Part shown: piece after piece, positions 1 through 7,881 of the stretch
Layout: the number at the start of each line of letters is the position of its first letter
Position numbering within the stretch: the stretch's first letter is position 1
Assembly: GCA_015065365.1 (NCBI GenBank)
Contig: SVQL01000006.1
Span: 1 to 37,174 of the forward strand
DNA: 37,174 nucleotides
Source of the DNA: Oscillospiraceae bacterium
Lineage (GTDB): Bacteria; Bacillota; Clostridia; Oscillospirales; CAG-272
Direction of reading: 5' to 3'
Program-made: the position numbers and the translations under genes
Notes under the pieces: model-generated
Databases searched by the model: none
Told to the model about the DNA's origin: nothing
What the model saw: only the letters and a program-made list of their open reading frames with translations

Positions 1-66
1 CATCTGTGCGAGCATATTCTCAATAAAAATTCCGTATCCCACGGTGGGATCATTGATCAGCACGTG
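1..66 (-). pseudogene. 3' fragment of a second spoIVB-like gene
   Basis: Read on the minus strand, these 66 bases encode 22 residues, HVLINDP then TVGYGIFIENMLAQM, which align with the C-terminus of the intact SpoIVB at 4191-5327 (HVLINDP-TTGYGIFIENML). By eye about 86% of bases agree over the best 56, so this is a diverged paralogue and not a recent copy. Homology stops at the CAC (His) codon, where an 87-base palindromic element begins and the frame shifts by one base. Upstream sequence past that element does not look like SpoIVB. The gene therefore appears truncated at its 5' side. The rest of its 3' end lies outside the window. Confidence 0.7.
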
Positions 67-68
67 CA

Positions 69-155
69 GTTACCATATTCCGCTTCGCTCCATGGCAAGC
101 TTGCTTTGCAAGCATTGCGCGCCGACGAGCGGAGTGCATCGCACCAAGCGGTAAC
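69..155. repeat. Palindromic mobile-type element at the spoIVB-fragment break
   Basis: The segment is bounded by GTTACC on the left and GGTAAC on the right, an inverted pair, and holds a series of small hairpins: GCTTGC-TTT-GCAAGC, GTGC-ATC-GCAC and AAGCG-GTAA-CGCTT. It encodes no plausible protein. It sits exactly where homology to spoIVB ends, so it may be a MITE-like or REP-like element that inserted there. The boundaries are inferred from the inverted ends only. The remaining 156-248 holds nothing I recognise. Confidence 0.4.
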
Positions 156-248
156 GCTTGCACCGCAAAGGAGTATAATGGGCTACCGCTCAGGAATGTG
201 GTGGGTAAAGGACAACAGTTTTTAACTAAAAATTCATATTTCTTTGCA

Positions 249-1502
249 TTACCAATTTTTATCTTCGTAAGGCGTGTCTTCAACACCATTAGATTGAAGC
301 TTTGCAACCATACGGTCAAGCTTGCCTTTCCAAAGCTTTTTAAACCAATTTGTGTTGCCAAACCACTTTACAAGAGTAGGGCTGATTGCATAGTATGTAC
401 GAATGAACAATCTTCCGTACCAAGTAGATCCGAGCGTGTCATCACGATAACGACGAAGCGTCCATACCTGCGGACAATCGTAAGAGCCGTATACACAAGT
501 TGCAATGTAGCAGCCAGCATTTTTCTTTACGGTTGGACGATTAGGAATAACATAACTAGGATTAATTTCTTTGATTTTTTCGTGATATCCCATCATCTCG
601 TCAATAAGTTTCTGCCTAAATTCAGTCGTTAAAGTAAATTCTCTTGAATAACCACCGTTTCTATATGTGTAGGAACAGGAATCTACCACATTTTGTATAA
701 TCAAAATTAAGTTTTTATATCGTCCAACATCTGATTGCTTATCATCATCACACAAATCTATTGCCGCTTTAAGTATCATTATACATGACGCACAGCGTTC
801 TGTAAATGTTTCCCAAATGTGTTTTGATGGATGCTCCGAGTGTTGGTAATCTTTGGTGATGACATTTTCCCATGCAGAGCAAACAGCGTCATTCATCAAA
901 GAAGCTACTTTTTTGTAAAATTCAGTAGAAGCGACACCACATTTTTTTAACAGCAGCAATAAATACTGCGCTGTCATTTTTATATTATCTAAAATATCAG
1001 ACGAATTTTCTCTAGAAGGATACTCGGCAAAATTATTACAACATAGTTTTATTAAAGCAGTTGATAATGCTGATATCTCAATAACTGCTTCTGTTTTGAT
1101 TTCTTTAAGCTTATCCGCGGGGGCATTGTCAATTGCTTTGGTAAAACAATTAACACTTTCTTCTATTCGAATTTTTCGCAAAGTTGATTGCCAACCGGCT
1201 GCTTTTCCTTTTAAAAACCAAGCTCTATAATATGTTGGATCTATCTCAATTATCTTGTTGCAGTATATTTCCGCTTCTTTCTTGTTCCCGGCATCATACG
1301 CATTTTCAGCCATAGTATAATAGTTATCGATTTTAGAGGAATCATCCACTCTGACGGTTCCCGTGACCTCCACTGTCCCCTCAATCATCATTTTCTTGGC
1401 TTCTTCAACAGAATATTTTGTTCCGCACGGTTGGCATACAAAAAATCCGTCCTGCTTTACAAGGTCTGTGCTTCCACACATTTCACAAGTTAATTGTTTC
1501 AT
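249..1502 (-). CDS. Zinc-ribbon / TPR / CFI-box protein
   Basis: A 417-residue soluble protein with three parts. Residues 6-26 form a TFIIB-like zinc ribbon (Cys6, Cys9, Cys23, Cys26 as CxxC-x13-CxxC). Residues about 60-110 look like tetratricopeptide helices (AENAYDAGNKKEAEIYCNKII) and are followed by a long helical region. From residue 331 a C-terminal domain starting CYIATCVYGS matches the CFI-box type, a short Cys/aromatic-rich C-terminal domain found in many Firmicutes proteins with variable N-termini. Its function is not established. It is the last gene of a five-gene operon led by an SPFH protein, 14 bases after the preceding small ORF. The B. subtilis ydjF-ydjI envelope-stress operon likewise combines SPFH and zinc-ribbon proteins, so an adaptor role in a membrane-linked complex is a reasonable guess. 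Confidence 0.75.
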   Translation of the reverse strand: MKQLTCEMCGSTDLVKQDGFFVCQPCGTKYSVEEAKKMMIEGTVEVTGTVRVDDSSKIDNYYTMAENAYDAGNKKEAEIYCNKIIEIDPTYYRAWFLKGKAAGWQSTLRKIRIEESVNCFTKAIDNAPADKLKEIKTEAVIEISALSTALIKLCCNNFAEYPSRENSSDILDNIKMTAQYLLLLLKKCGVASTEFYKKVASLMNDAVCSAWENVITKDYQHSEHPSKHIWETFTERCASCIMILKAAIDLCDDDKQSDVGRYKNLILIIQNVVDSCSYTYRNGGYSREFTLTTEFRQKLIDEMMGYHEKIKEINPSYVIPNRPTVKKNAGCYIATCVYGSYDCPQVWTLRRYRDDTLGSTWYGRLFIRTYYAISPTLVKWFGNTNWFKKLWKGKLDRMVAKLQSNGVEDTPYEDKNW

Positions 1503-1516
1503 GGTTTCCTCCGTAT

Positions 1517-1714
1517 TTATAATCTTTTTTGTCCTTTAACCGTAATTAAATATCTTATCTCACCTGTATCCGAAGGCGTTGTTTCAATAATACATCCACC
1601 ATCAAGAGCTTTTTGTATTAGAACGGGTGTAATTCCTTGTATCTTTAACAATCTTTTTCTCGTGACGGGAACTCCAAACGAAAAGTTAATTAACAATTTA
1701 TACAATTCATCCAT
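1517..1714 (-). CDS. Small 65-residue protein, winged-helix-like
   Basis: I do not recognise this family. The sequence (LLKIQGITPVLIQKAL, then a GEIRYLITVKGQ tail) resembles a compact helix-turn-helix followed by a beta wing, suggesting a small nucleic-acid-binding or adaptor fold. Its ATG overlaps the stop of the upstream 70-residue ORF by eight bases (ATGGATGA), so translation is probably coupled. The overlap and the placement between two well-supported operon members are the main reasons to believe the gene is real. Confidence 0.55.
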   Translation of the reverse strand: MDELYKLLINFSFGVPVTRKRLLKIQGITPVLIQKALDGGCIIETTPSDTGEIRYLITVKGQKRL

Positions 1715-1919
1715 TTTTTACGTCCCCCTCTTCATAAAAATCACATTTTGCCGCAGAACTGCACTTGTCCTTCCAAACAGGAGATTGTTCATTTGTGCAA
1801 TATCGGTTAGGTGCTTTTCCTACTGCAAAAATACAACGAGAAGGATGCCTACGCTTACCATCAGATTTTAACGTTACCAGGTGTGCAGGACATCCCTGCA
1901 TATCTCTTACTCTTGCCAT
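1707..1919 (-). CDS. Small 70-residue Cys-containing protein
   Basis: A short basic protein with five cysteines spread along it (GCPAHLV, SRCIF, RYCTN, DKCSS, AKCDFYE). It may bind a metal, but no known zinc-finger spacing is obvious and I cannot assign a family. It starts seven bases after the membrane-protein gene and its end overlaps the start of the 65-residue ORF, so it is firmly embedded in the operon. The function is unknown. Confidence 0.55.
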   Translation of the reverse strand: MARVRDMQGCPAHLVTLKSDGKRRHPSRCIFAVGKAPNRYCTNEQSPVWKDKCSSAAKCDFYEEGDVKNG

Positions 1920-1926
1920 AAAAACC

Positions 1927-2595
1927 TCATTTCAAAATTTTGCACTTTTTATTTCGCTCAGTAAGTAATGTATTAATCTCTACAACAAGTGTCTTCTTAT
2001 CCACCGCCGTTTTCATTTCCTCAACCTTGGCTGTGATTCTTGATTCCAAGTCACCCAGCTTTTCGTGGCTCATCGGGTCGCTAAAACGGACTTGTTCGGC
2101 AAGCTTTTTGAGTGCCGCTTTGGTTTCAGCGTCTGTTTCAGTTTCAACAAGAATTTCAATATCGGTTTGCAGGAATTGGATAAATACACGCTTTACCTTG
2201 ATTTTTTCCTCTACACGGTTGATTTCCTTTGCGCCCGCCTGACCTGCAATAACACACAGGGCAGAGATATCAAGGATAATTACGCATATCACAACTGCCA
2301 ACCATGCGGGAAGCGTCGGGAAGATCATAAAGACCGCAAAGGCAATCAGTTGAATGATCAGATAAGTTATTCCAACGTGAACAACGGGAATGCCAAGGAA
2401 TTTGCTTTTCAACGTATCCTTTTTACCAAAGGCAATCTTCCACAATGGAATTTGTACTGCAAAGGCTACAACCGCGAAAACGTATGCCGCAAAGAACGTG
2501 GCAGTTTTTTCGGTAGGGATTACAAATGCAATGACGTTAAATAAAACAAATACAATACCAAGGGCAAGATAAGACTTTAAATTATTCTTTTTCAT
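1927..2595 (-). CDS. Four-helix membrane protein with coiled-coil tail
   Basis: A 222-residue protein. Residues 1-120 contain four hydrophobic segments (around 8-27, 33-52, 73-93 and 98-118) in hairpin pairs. Residues about 125-222 are charged and heptad-like, including ETETDAETKAALKKLAEQV and SRITAKVEEM, and are predicted to form a cytoplasmic coiled coil. No catalytic motif is visible. It lies three bases after the SPFH gene, and that fixed coupling suggests it is the membrane partner of the SPFH protein. The family name is not known to me. Confidence 0.65.
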   Translation of the reverse strand: MKKNNLKSYLALGIVFVLFNVIAFVIPTEKTATFFAAYVFAVVAFAVQIPLWKIAFGKKDTLKSKFLGIPVVHVGITYLIIQLIAFAVFMIFPTLPAWLAVVICVIILDISALCVIAGQAGAKEINRVEEKIKVKRVFIQFLQTDIEILVETETDAETKAALKKLAEQVRFSDPMSHEKLGDLESRITAKVEEMKTAVDKKTLVVEINTLLTERNKKCKILK

Positions 2596-2598
2596 TGC

Positions 2599-3786
2599 TT
2601 ATCCCCCTCTCTTTGTACCGCATTTGGGGCAGAACTTACCGGGGCGCTCAAATTGATAGCCGCAATTTCTGCAAACATTATCGGGAATAGCTACCTTTGT
2701 TCCGCACTCGTCGCAAAATGCCGCGCCAGGTGTAAGCTTTGCACCGCAATTTTCACAGAAAGTAGATGGACAATCGGGGACGCCTGTCCCTACAGGTTGC
2801 GTATCTGTTCCGTTAAACGCCGTATTGACCGCGCCGCCGACCATATTGGCAATGCCACCCCCAACACCAGCCATCATACCGAGACCAATTCCCATATTTG
2901 TGAACTGTCCCGCACCTTCGTTTTTAGCAGCGTCTTGCGCAACGTCGAATCCGCGCTCTTGCTGATAGGTATATCCTTCTTGTGCTCGTTTGGTAGCCTG
3001 TGCCTGAGAGTCGATAACAACCTTTTGAGCTTCTGTTTGTGCGTGAATGATATCAGTCTGCTGTTGTAACTTGGCTTCGGCAATATCCGCGTACTGACGG
3101 AAGTGTAACTCCTTAAAGCGTTCGTATTGAGGATCTCCGTCGGGTTTTACAATAGTAGTAACGTAGAAACGACTGAGATTGATGCCGTATTCAAGGAAAT
3201 CATCGATCAGTTTTTCGTGTATATCATTTGAAAAGACTTCCAACTGCTCGTCAATTTCAAAAATGTTGATGGCGTTCTGTCGCATTGTCTGCGCCATATA
3301 GGTCTTGACCTTGGTCATCAGTACCGCGCGGAAATACGTAACAAGACTTTGACGGTCAAGATAGTTTTCCGTACCGACAAGCTTGATGAGAAGCTTTCGG
3401 GAATCCTCAACGCTGAGTGTCATTTCTCCCGATGCGCCAATGGAGATCGGAAACTTATAGGTTGGTTCTACGTACTGAACCTTAGAGTCTGTACCCCATC
3501 GGATTGCCATCTGTTCGGTTTTGTTTATAAAATAAACCTCACAATGGAACGGTGTCTGTCCACCCGTAGGAATATTGATTATTCTACGTAGCAGCGGAAT
3601 GTTCTGCGTTTCAAGCGTGTGTCGTCCGGCACCGAACAAGTCGAGTGCTTGACCATTGGCAAAGAACACCGCTTCTTGCGATTCGTGGACAATCAGTTGC
3701 GAAGTCGTATTAAAATCTTCGCACGGATGCTTCCATATAAAGGTGCTATTGTCGCCTTCATATTTAATAATATCGGCTATTGCCAT
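2599..3786 (-). CDS. SPFH-domain protein with C-terminal double zinc ribbon (YdjI-like)
   Basis: A 395-residue protein of the SPFH/virion-core-like group that includes B. subtilis YdjI. The N-terminal 230 residues carry the SPFH core (LIVHESQEAVFFANGQALDLFGAG at 31-54). An Ala/Gln-rich helical stretch follows (about 235-280), then a Gly/Ala-rich linker. Two zinc ribbons close the protein: FCENCG...FCDECG and VCRNCG...FCPKCG. Proteins of this kind oligomerise at membranes and respond to envelope stress. No signal peptide or membrane segment is present, so the membrane protein next door may recruit it. It is the first gene of the minus-strand operon, with a consensus promoter and repeated operator-like boxes upstream. 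Confidence 0.85.
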   Translation of the reverse strand: MAIADIIKYEGDNSTFIWKHPCEDFNTTSQLIVHESQEAVFFANGQALDLFGAGRHTLETQNIPLLRRIINIPTGGQTPFHCEVYFINKTEQMAIRWGTDSKVQYVEPTYKFPISIGASGEMTLSVEDSRKLLIKLVGTENYLDRQSLVTYFRAVLMTKVKTYMAQTMRQNAINIFEIDEQLEVFSNDIHEKLIDDFLEYGINLSRFYVTTIVKPDGDPQYERFKELHFRQYADIAEAKLQQQTDIIHAQTEAQKVVIDSQAQATKRAQEGYTYQQERGFDVAQDAAKNEGAGQFTNMGIGLGMMAGVGGGIANMVGGAVNTAFNGTDTQPVGTGVPDCPSTFCENCGAKLTPGAAFCDECGTKVAIPDNVCRNCGYQFERPGKFCPKCGTKRGG

Positions 3787-3808
3787 AGCGTTCTCCTTTT
3801 CAAAACAT

Positions 3809-3876
3809 ATATAGGCTATTTATAGCTCATATTGTATCATATATAGCCCATCTTGTCAAGCGTTTTGGGCTATAAT
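3809..3876. promoter_or_regulatory. Repeated operator boxes between Xre regulator and SPFH operon
   Basis: The divergent control region holds several copies of one half-site. TATAGCCCA (3842-3850) and TGGGCTATA (3866-3874) form a perfect nine-base inverted repeat 15 bases apart. TATAGCTCA (3821-3829) is a one-mismatch copy, and GCTAT-TT-ATAGC (3815-3826) is a second dyad. The boxes cover the operon promoter and the presumed start region of the regulator. The adjacent Xre protein is the obvious candidate to bind them, giving joint control of both transcripts. Confidence 0.65.
3831..3859 (-). promoter_or_regulatory. Sigma-A promoter of the SPFH operon
   Basis: On the minus strand TTGACA (3854-3859) and TACAAT (3831-3836) are separated by exactly 17 bases. 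The TATAGCCCA box (3842-3850) lies inside the spacer, where a bound repressor would block RNA polymerase. Confidence 0.8.
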
Positions 3877-3906
3877 TAGTCTAAAAATCACGAAGGAGGG
3901 TATAAT

Positions 3907-4149
3907 ATGGATATGTATACGGCTGTGAAAAACAGAATTTTGCAATTGCTTGGTGAAAAGAGAATGTCAATACACCGCCTTGCGATGGAATCGGCTGTCG
4001 CGCCATCGTCTATAAAAAATATACTCTATGGAAAAAGTCAAAATCCCGGAATCGTTACATTAAAGATGCTTTGCGACGGATTTGGGATAACGATCGTTGA
4101 ATTTTTTGACACTGAAGAATTCAGAAATTTAGAACAGGAAATTCAATAA
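3907..4149 (+). CDS. Xre-family helix-turn-helix regulator
   Basis: An 80-residue Cro/CI-type protein made almost entirely of one helix-turn-helix domain. Residues about 10-62 fit the five-helix fold (KRMSIHRLAMESAVAPSSIKNILYG as helices 2-3). It lacks any sensor domain, so it may respond through its partner proteins or simply set a threshold. It is divergent from the SPFH operon and ends at a bidirectional terminator. A strong ribosome-binding site (GGAGGG, 3895-3900) precedes the ATG. I infer that it represses the operon and itself through the TATAGCCCA boxes. Confidence 0.85.
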   Translation: MDMYTAVKNRILQLLGEKRMSIHRLAMESAVAPSSIKNILYGKSQNPGIVTLKMLCDGFGITIVEFFDTEEFRNLEQEIQ

Positions 4150-4189
4150 AACAAGGCAATCTCATCAACTTGGATGAGATTGCCTTGTT
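4150..4189. terminator. Bidirectional terminator between regulator and spoIVB
   Basis: A perfect 17-base-pair stem (4150-4166 with 4173-4189) closes a six-base loop. A-rich sequence on the left and T-rich on the right allow termination of both converging genes. Confidence 0.85.
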
Positions 4190-4190
4190 A

Positions 4191-5327
4191 TTATCCTACC
4201 TTTGCCATCGGCATTTGCGCAGCGTTCAGCATATTCTCAATGAAAATACCGTACCCCGTGGTGGGATCATTTATCAAAACGTGTGTTACCGCTCCTACAA
4301 GCTTGCCGTTTTGGATGATGGGGCTGCCGCTCATTCCCTGCACTATTCCGCCGCTCTTGTCAATAAGATTTTTGTCCGTCACCTTTACGGTAAAGCACTT
4401 ATTTGACGTAGAGCCCGTCTTTATATCCGAAATTTCTATTTCGTATTTTTGAGGTGTTGTTCCCTCAAGAGTTGACAAAATATACGCCTTTCCGTTTTGA
4501 AGCTCGTTTTTCGTTCCGATAATCAATTTTTGCGTACAGCCCTCGGGTAATGTCGCAAATGCTCCAAACACGCCCCATTCGGTATTTTTAAGAAGCGTTC
4601 CCGTCTTGGGCGCGCTGAAATATCCCCTGACCTCACCGGGGGAGCCCGAAAGTCCTCTTACGACTCCGCTGATAGTAACACCCACAACAGAACCTCGTTG
4701 CATTGGTATCAGCTTGCCCGTGGACGCATCGCATATGCCGTGTCCGAGTCCGCCGAACGACATGGTTTCGGGCACAACGTAAGTCACAGTTCCTATTCCC
4801 GCGCCGCTATCCTTGACGTACATACCCGTCTTATACCTTCCGTCCTCGGCACATCTTACCGGTGTAAGCTCTGTATCCTTGGTTTTTCCGTCGCGCGAAT
4901 ACGTCACTGTAATACTCTTGCCCGCGTTCTTCTCGGCTATATCAGTAAGACAGGTAGCATCGGTAACAGCTTCACCGTTGATTTTTACGATTACGTCACC
5001 GGGAACTATTCCCGCATCTTTAGCAGGACATTTTTTAGCGCCGTCGGTCTTTATATCGCAAAGCTCTGTCACCACAACGCCATCGGTCATAAACTTAACG
5101 CCAAAGGGCATACCGCCGACGTAAAGCGCAAGTCCCGCGTAATCGTTCCCCGGCTTTGCCGCAAGAAGCGAATCTGACGAACCGCCGCCGAGTATCGGAT
5201 AGGAGTTTGAAAATCCACCGACGTATACAGAGTCAGCCCGTACGTCCGATGCGCTTGACAAAAGTCCGCCGAACACCGAAAAAGCAAGGAGCAACGCTAA
5301 CGCGCATTTCAATACTTTTTTTGCCAT
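4191..5327 (-). CDS. spoIVB: SpoIVB sporulation serine peptidase
   Basis: A 378-residue S55-family protease. In B. subtilis it is secreted from the forespore into the intermembrane space and triggers pro-sigma-K processing by cleaving SpoIVFA. A signal anchor occupies residues about 5-27. A PDZ domain (about 70-155) includes the GIVPGDVIVKINGEAV stretch. The catalytic domain follows, with His196 in GLGHGI, Asp318 and Ser333 in GIVQGMSGSP; the Asp-Ser spacing of 15 equals that of the B. subtilis triad. A second SGSP-like motif (GLSGSPGEV, about 225) lies in the same domain. The start is supported by AAAGGG upstream. CATAATA near 5374 resembles a sigma-G -10 element, but no good -35 is visible. 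A broken paralogue lies at the window start. Confidence 0.95.
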   Translation of the reverse strand: MAKKVLKCALALLLAFSVFGGLLSSASDVRADSVYVGGFSNSYPILGGGSSDSLLAAKPGNDYAGLALYVGGMPFGVKFMTDGVVVTELCDIKTDGAKKCPAKDAGIVPGDVIVKINGEAVTDATCLTDIAEKNAGKSITVTYSRDGKTKDTELTPVRCAEDGRYKTGMYVKDSGAGIGTVTYVVPETMSFGGLGHGICDASTGKLIPMQRGSVVGVTISGVVRGLSGSPGEVRGYFSAPKTGTLLKNTEWGVFGAFATLPEGCTQKLIIGTKNELQNGKAYILSTLEGTTPQKYEIEISDIKTGSTSNKCFTVKVTDKNLIDKSGGIVQGMSGSPIIQNGKLVGAVTHVLINDPTTGYGIFIENMLNAAQMPMAKVG

Positions 5328-5522
5328 AATTTTCCCTTTCTCATTTTATTTTGCGGTTTTTTCCGCTTTATTATGTTGCGTTGTCCTGCTCTTTAAAATA
5401 CGATGTAATATTGCGATTATAAACCATATTTTCACCGCTTGGGAAAATATTTTTTAACTCGTATACTGAAATATCCTTTGTTCTTGTCAACCGTAAATTT
5501 TTTCTTTTTTCACGCCTGCTTA

Positions 5523-5551
5523 TTGACATTTTTTTCATAAAGTGATATAAT
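5523..5551 (+). promoter_or_regulatory. Sigma-A promoter of marR-exporter operon
   Basis: Perfect consensus: TTGACA (5523-5528), 17-base spacer, TATAAT (5546-5551). Confidence 0.9.
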
Positions 5552-5572
5552 TAGTTAGTTTTCTAACTAATT
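5549..5572. promoter_or_regulatory. MarR operator palindrome
   Basis: AATTAGTTAG and CTAACTAATT form a perfect ten-base inverted repeat around TTTT. It overlaps the -10 box and the start site, and lies 20 bases before the MarR start codon. Position and symmetry fit autorepression by the MarR protein just downstream. Confidence 0.85.
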
Positions 5573-5592
5573 ATTTTTTGGAGATAAAAAGC

Positions 5593-6069
5593 ATGAAAAA
5601 ACACGTTTGCAGACCGCCCGAAAGAGCGGAGCTCAGCGATAATCCCGTAAAGCTTTGCAATGAAATTGCAAGGATATTCCGCGCGAGAATGAGAGAAAGC
5701 TGTGACATCGACGGCGTTCTCTCCCAGCCCGGCGCACGCCTTGTTCTCTCGCTTCTGGCGATCGAGGACGGTCTTAGCCAGCGCTCTCTTGCCGAGCGCA
5801 CGCACCTGCGCGCGCCCACGGTAAGTGTTATAATAAAGAAAATGCTTGATGAGGGCTACGTCACGCTTAAGGGCGACGAGGCGGATATGCGCGTAAACCG
5901 CATATATCTTACCGAGCTCGGTCGCATAACAGACAAGAAAACTATCGAGCGCATTAAGGAAACCGACGCGATAGCGCTTCGCGGTGTGAGCGACGAGGAA
6001 TGGCAGACACTCATGCTCCTGCTTGGCAAAATTCGGTCGAATCTGCTTGAGGAAAAGGAGGAAAGCTAA
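5593..6069 (+). CDS. MarR-family transcriptional regulator
   Basis: A 158-residue winged-helix repressor. The ORF track begins at a TTG (5578), but that codon overlaps the ribosome-binding site; the ATG at 5593, nine bases after GGAG, is the likely start. The DNA-binding core is visible as LSQRSLAERTHLRAPTVSVIIKKMLDEGYV followed by the wing (KGDEADMRVNRIYLTELG). Long N- and C-terminal helices would form the dimer interface. It is the first gene of an operon with two ABC exporter subunits, so its ligand is probably a toxic compound that the exporter removes. The perfect operator on its own promoter supports autoregulation. Confidence 0.93.
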   Translation: MKKHVCRPPERAELSDNPVKLCNEIARIFRARMRESCDIDGVLSQPGARLVLSLLAIEDGLSQRSLAERTHLRAPTVSVIIKKMLDEGYVTLKGDEADMRVNRIYLTELGRITDKKTIERIKETDAIALRGVSDEEWQTLMLLLGKIRSNLLEEKEES

Positions 6070-6072
6070 ACC

Positions 6073-7881
6073 GTGCGCAGAATTTTTAAATATTTAAAAA
6101 AGTACTCTCTTTTAGCAATTATTTCTCCCCTTTTGATGATAGGAGAGGTAACGGCAGACCTTTGCCTTCCCCGTCTTATGACGGTCATCGTTGACTGCGG
6201 TATAGGAGCCGGCGGCGACGTTTCCTCGTCCGCGCTCGGTCGTACCGTCATGCGCATACTCTACGGCGAGGGACAGTACACCTCTATGCAGGTCATTATA
6301 ACCTTCGGCGTGCTCATGCTGCTCATCGTTCTCGTCGGCGGATTTTTCGGTGTGCTTTGCGCGTACACCGCCGCAAAGGCATCGCAGGGCGTGGGTGACG
6401 ATATAAGACGCGATGCTTACGCGAAGGTCATGTCACTCTCGATTGAGCAAACAGACAAGTTTACCACCGGCTCGCTTGTCACTCGTATGACAAACGACAT
6501 CAGCATGATAATAGAATTCGTTGAAATGTTTTTGCGTATGCTCGTGCGTTCACCAATGTTCTTTATCGGCGGTCTTATTATGTTACTCTCGCTTGATTTG
6601 AGCTTTGGAACGGTGCTTCTTTGCGCCTTCCCCGTAATGGTGATAATGCTTGCTCTCGTTCTCGGCCGCGCTGTCCCTATGTTCAGCGCTATACAGAAAA
6701 AGCTTGACCGTCTTAACTGCGTAGTTCAGGAAAACGTAACGGGAGCCAGAGTTATCAAGGCTTACGTCAAGGAGGACTACGAGGGAGAACGCTTCGAGGC
6801 GGCAAACTCCGATCTGCGCGATACCAATATTAAGGTAGGTCGCATAATGGCGGTTATGAACCCCGTGCTTACCGTCGTAATGAATGCGGCTATTATCGCC
6901 GTTATCTACATAGGCGGCTGGCAGATACAAAACGTCGGAGGTACGGGAATGACCGCAGGTACGATAATGGCGGCTATTACCTACATCACGCAGGTCATCA
7001 TGTCCATTATGATGGTAACTATGATGTTCCAATCAATCTCCCGCGCTATGGCATCCGTCAAGCGCGTAAACGAAATTCTTGACACAAAGCCCGTTATTAC
7101 CTCGGGCACTCTTACCGATGCGTCAGGTGACATTGCCGTAAGCATGAAGGGCGTTGGCTTCAGATATCCCGACGCTACGGGCCGCCCCGTGCTACACGAT
7201 ATAAACATTGAGGTCAAGAAGGGCGAAACCTTTGCCATAATCGGTGCTACGGGCTCAGGAAAGACCTCGCTTGTAAACCTTATTCCCCGCTTTTACGATG
7301 CGACTGAGGGCGAGGTAATGGTAGACGGAAAGCCTATTGCGGAATACGACCTTAATGCCCTTCGCCAAAAGATCGCATTCGTTATGCAAAAGAGCGAGCT
7401 GTTTTCGGGAACTATCGCCGAAAACCTGCGTTGGGGCAAGGAGGACGCGACGGACGAGGAGATACAGACCGCGGCGCGCATCGCGCAGGCAGAGTCATTC
7501 GTTTTGAGCTTCAACGACGGATACGACGCGTATATTGCCGAAAAGGGCGCGTCCCTCTCCGGTGGACAGAAGCAGCGTATGTCTATCGCGCGTGCGCTTA
7601 CCCGCCGCCCCGAAATACTCATACTTGACGATGCGACATCGGCGCTCGACCTCTCGACGGAGGGCAAGCTTCGCGCGGCTCTTAAGGAAGAGCTTACCGA
7701 AACGACGGTAATTATGATAGCACAGCGCATAGCAAGCGTAAAAGATGCGGACAGAATTGCCGTAATTGAAAACGGAACTATCAAGGATTGCGGCTCGCAC
7801 GACACGCTTATGCGTACGAGCGAGACCTACCGCGATATCTATAATTCACAAATGAAAAACGGAGGTAGCATAAATGAATAA
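6073..7881 (+). CDS. ABC exporter subunit, degenerate-site half (heterodimeric)
   Basis: A 602-residue half-transporter: six membrane helices (1-320), then a nucleotide-binding domain. Walker A is GATGSGKT (about 391-398), the signature LSGGQ (about 494) and Walker B ILILDDATSALD. The usual catalytic Glu after Walker B is Asp, and the switch-loop His is Gln (IAQRI instead of IAHRL). Both changes are typical of the degenerate-site subunit in heterodimeric exporters such as BmrCD, LmrCD and TM287/288. The start is GTG at 6073, three bases after marR. The stop overlaps the start of the second subunit by eight bases (ATGAATAA), ensuring balanced synthesis. Probable role: multidrug or peptide export. 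Confidence 0.93.
   Translation: MRRIFKYLKKYSLLAIISPLLMIGEVTADLCLPRLMTVIVDCGIGAGGDVSSSALGRTVMRILYGEGQYTSMQVIITFGVLMLLIVLVGGFFGVLCAYTAAKASQGVGDDIRRDAYAKVMSLSIEQTDKFTTGSLVTRMTNDISMIIEFVEMFLRMLVRSPMFFIGGLIMLLSLDLSFGTVLLCAFPVMVIMLALVLGRAVPMFSAIQKKLDRLNCVVQENVTGARVIKAYVKEDYEGERFEAANSDLRDTNIKVGRIMAVMNPVLTVVMNAAIIAVIYIGGWQIQNVGGTGMTAGTIMAAITYITQVIMSIMMVTMMFQSISRAMASVKRVNEILDTKPVITSGTLTDASGDIAVSMKGVGFRYPDATGRPVLHDINIEVKKGETFAIIGATGSGKTSLVNLIPRFYDATEGEVMVDGKPIAEYDLNALRQKIAFVMQKSELFSGTIAENLRWGKEDATDEEIQTAARIAQAESFVLSFNDGYDAYIAEKGASLSGGQKQRMSIARALTRRPEILILDDATSALDLSTEGKLRAALKEELTETTVIMIAQRIASVKDADRIAVIENGTIKDCGSHDTLMRTSETYRDIYNSQMKNGGSINE

Noticed and set aside
1-4190. Integrative element flanked by duplicated spoIVB ends as att sites
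   Set aside because: The two copies are only about 86% identical, and no integrase or other mobility gene lies between them.
5370-5400. Sigma-G promoter for spoIVB
   Set aside because: A CATAATA fits the -10, but no matching -35 at the right spacing was found, so it was not listed as a feature.
7293-7805. Long minus-strand ORFs opposite the ABC exporter genes
   Set aside because: They are codon shadows of well-supported genes and have no family match or start signal.
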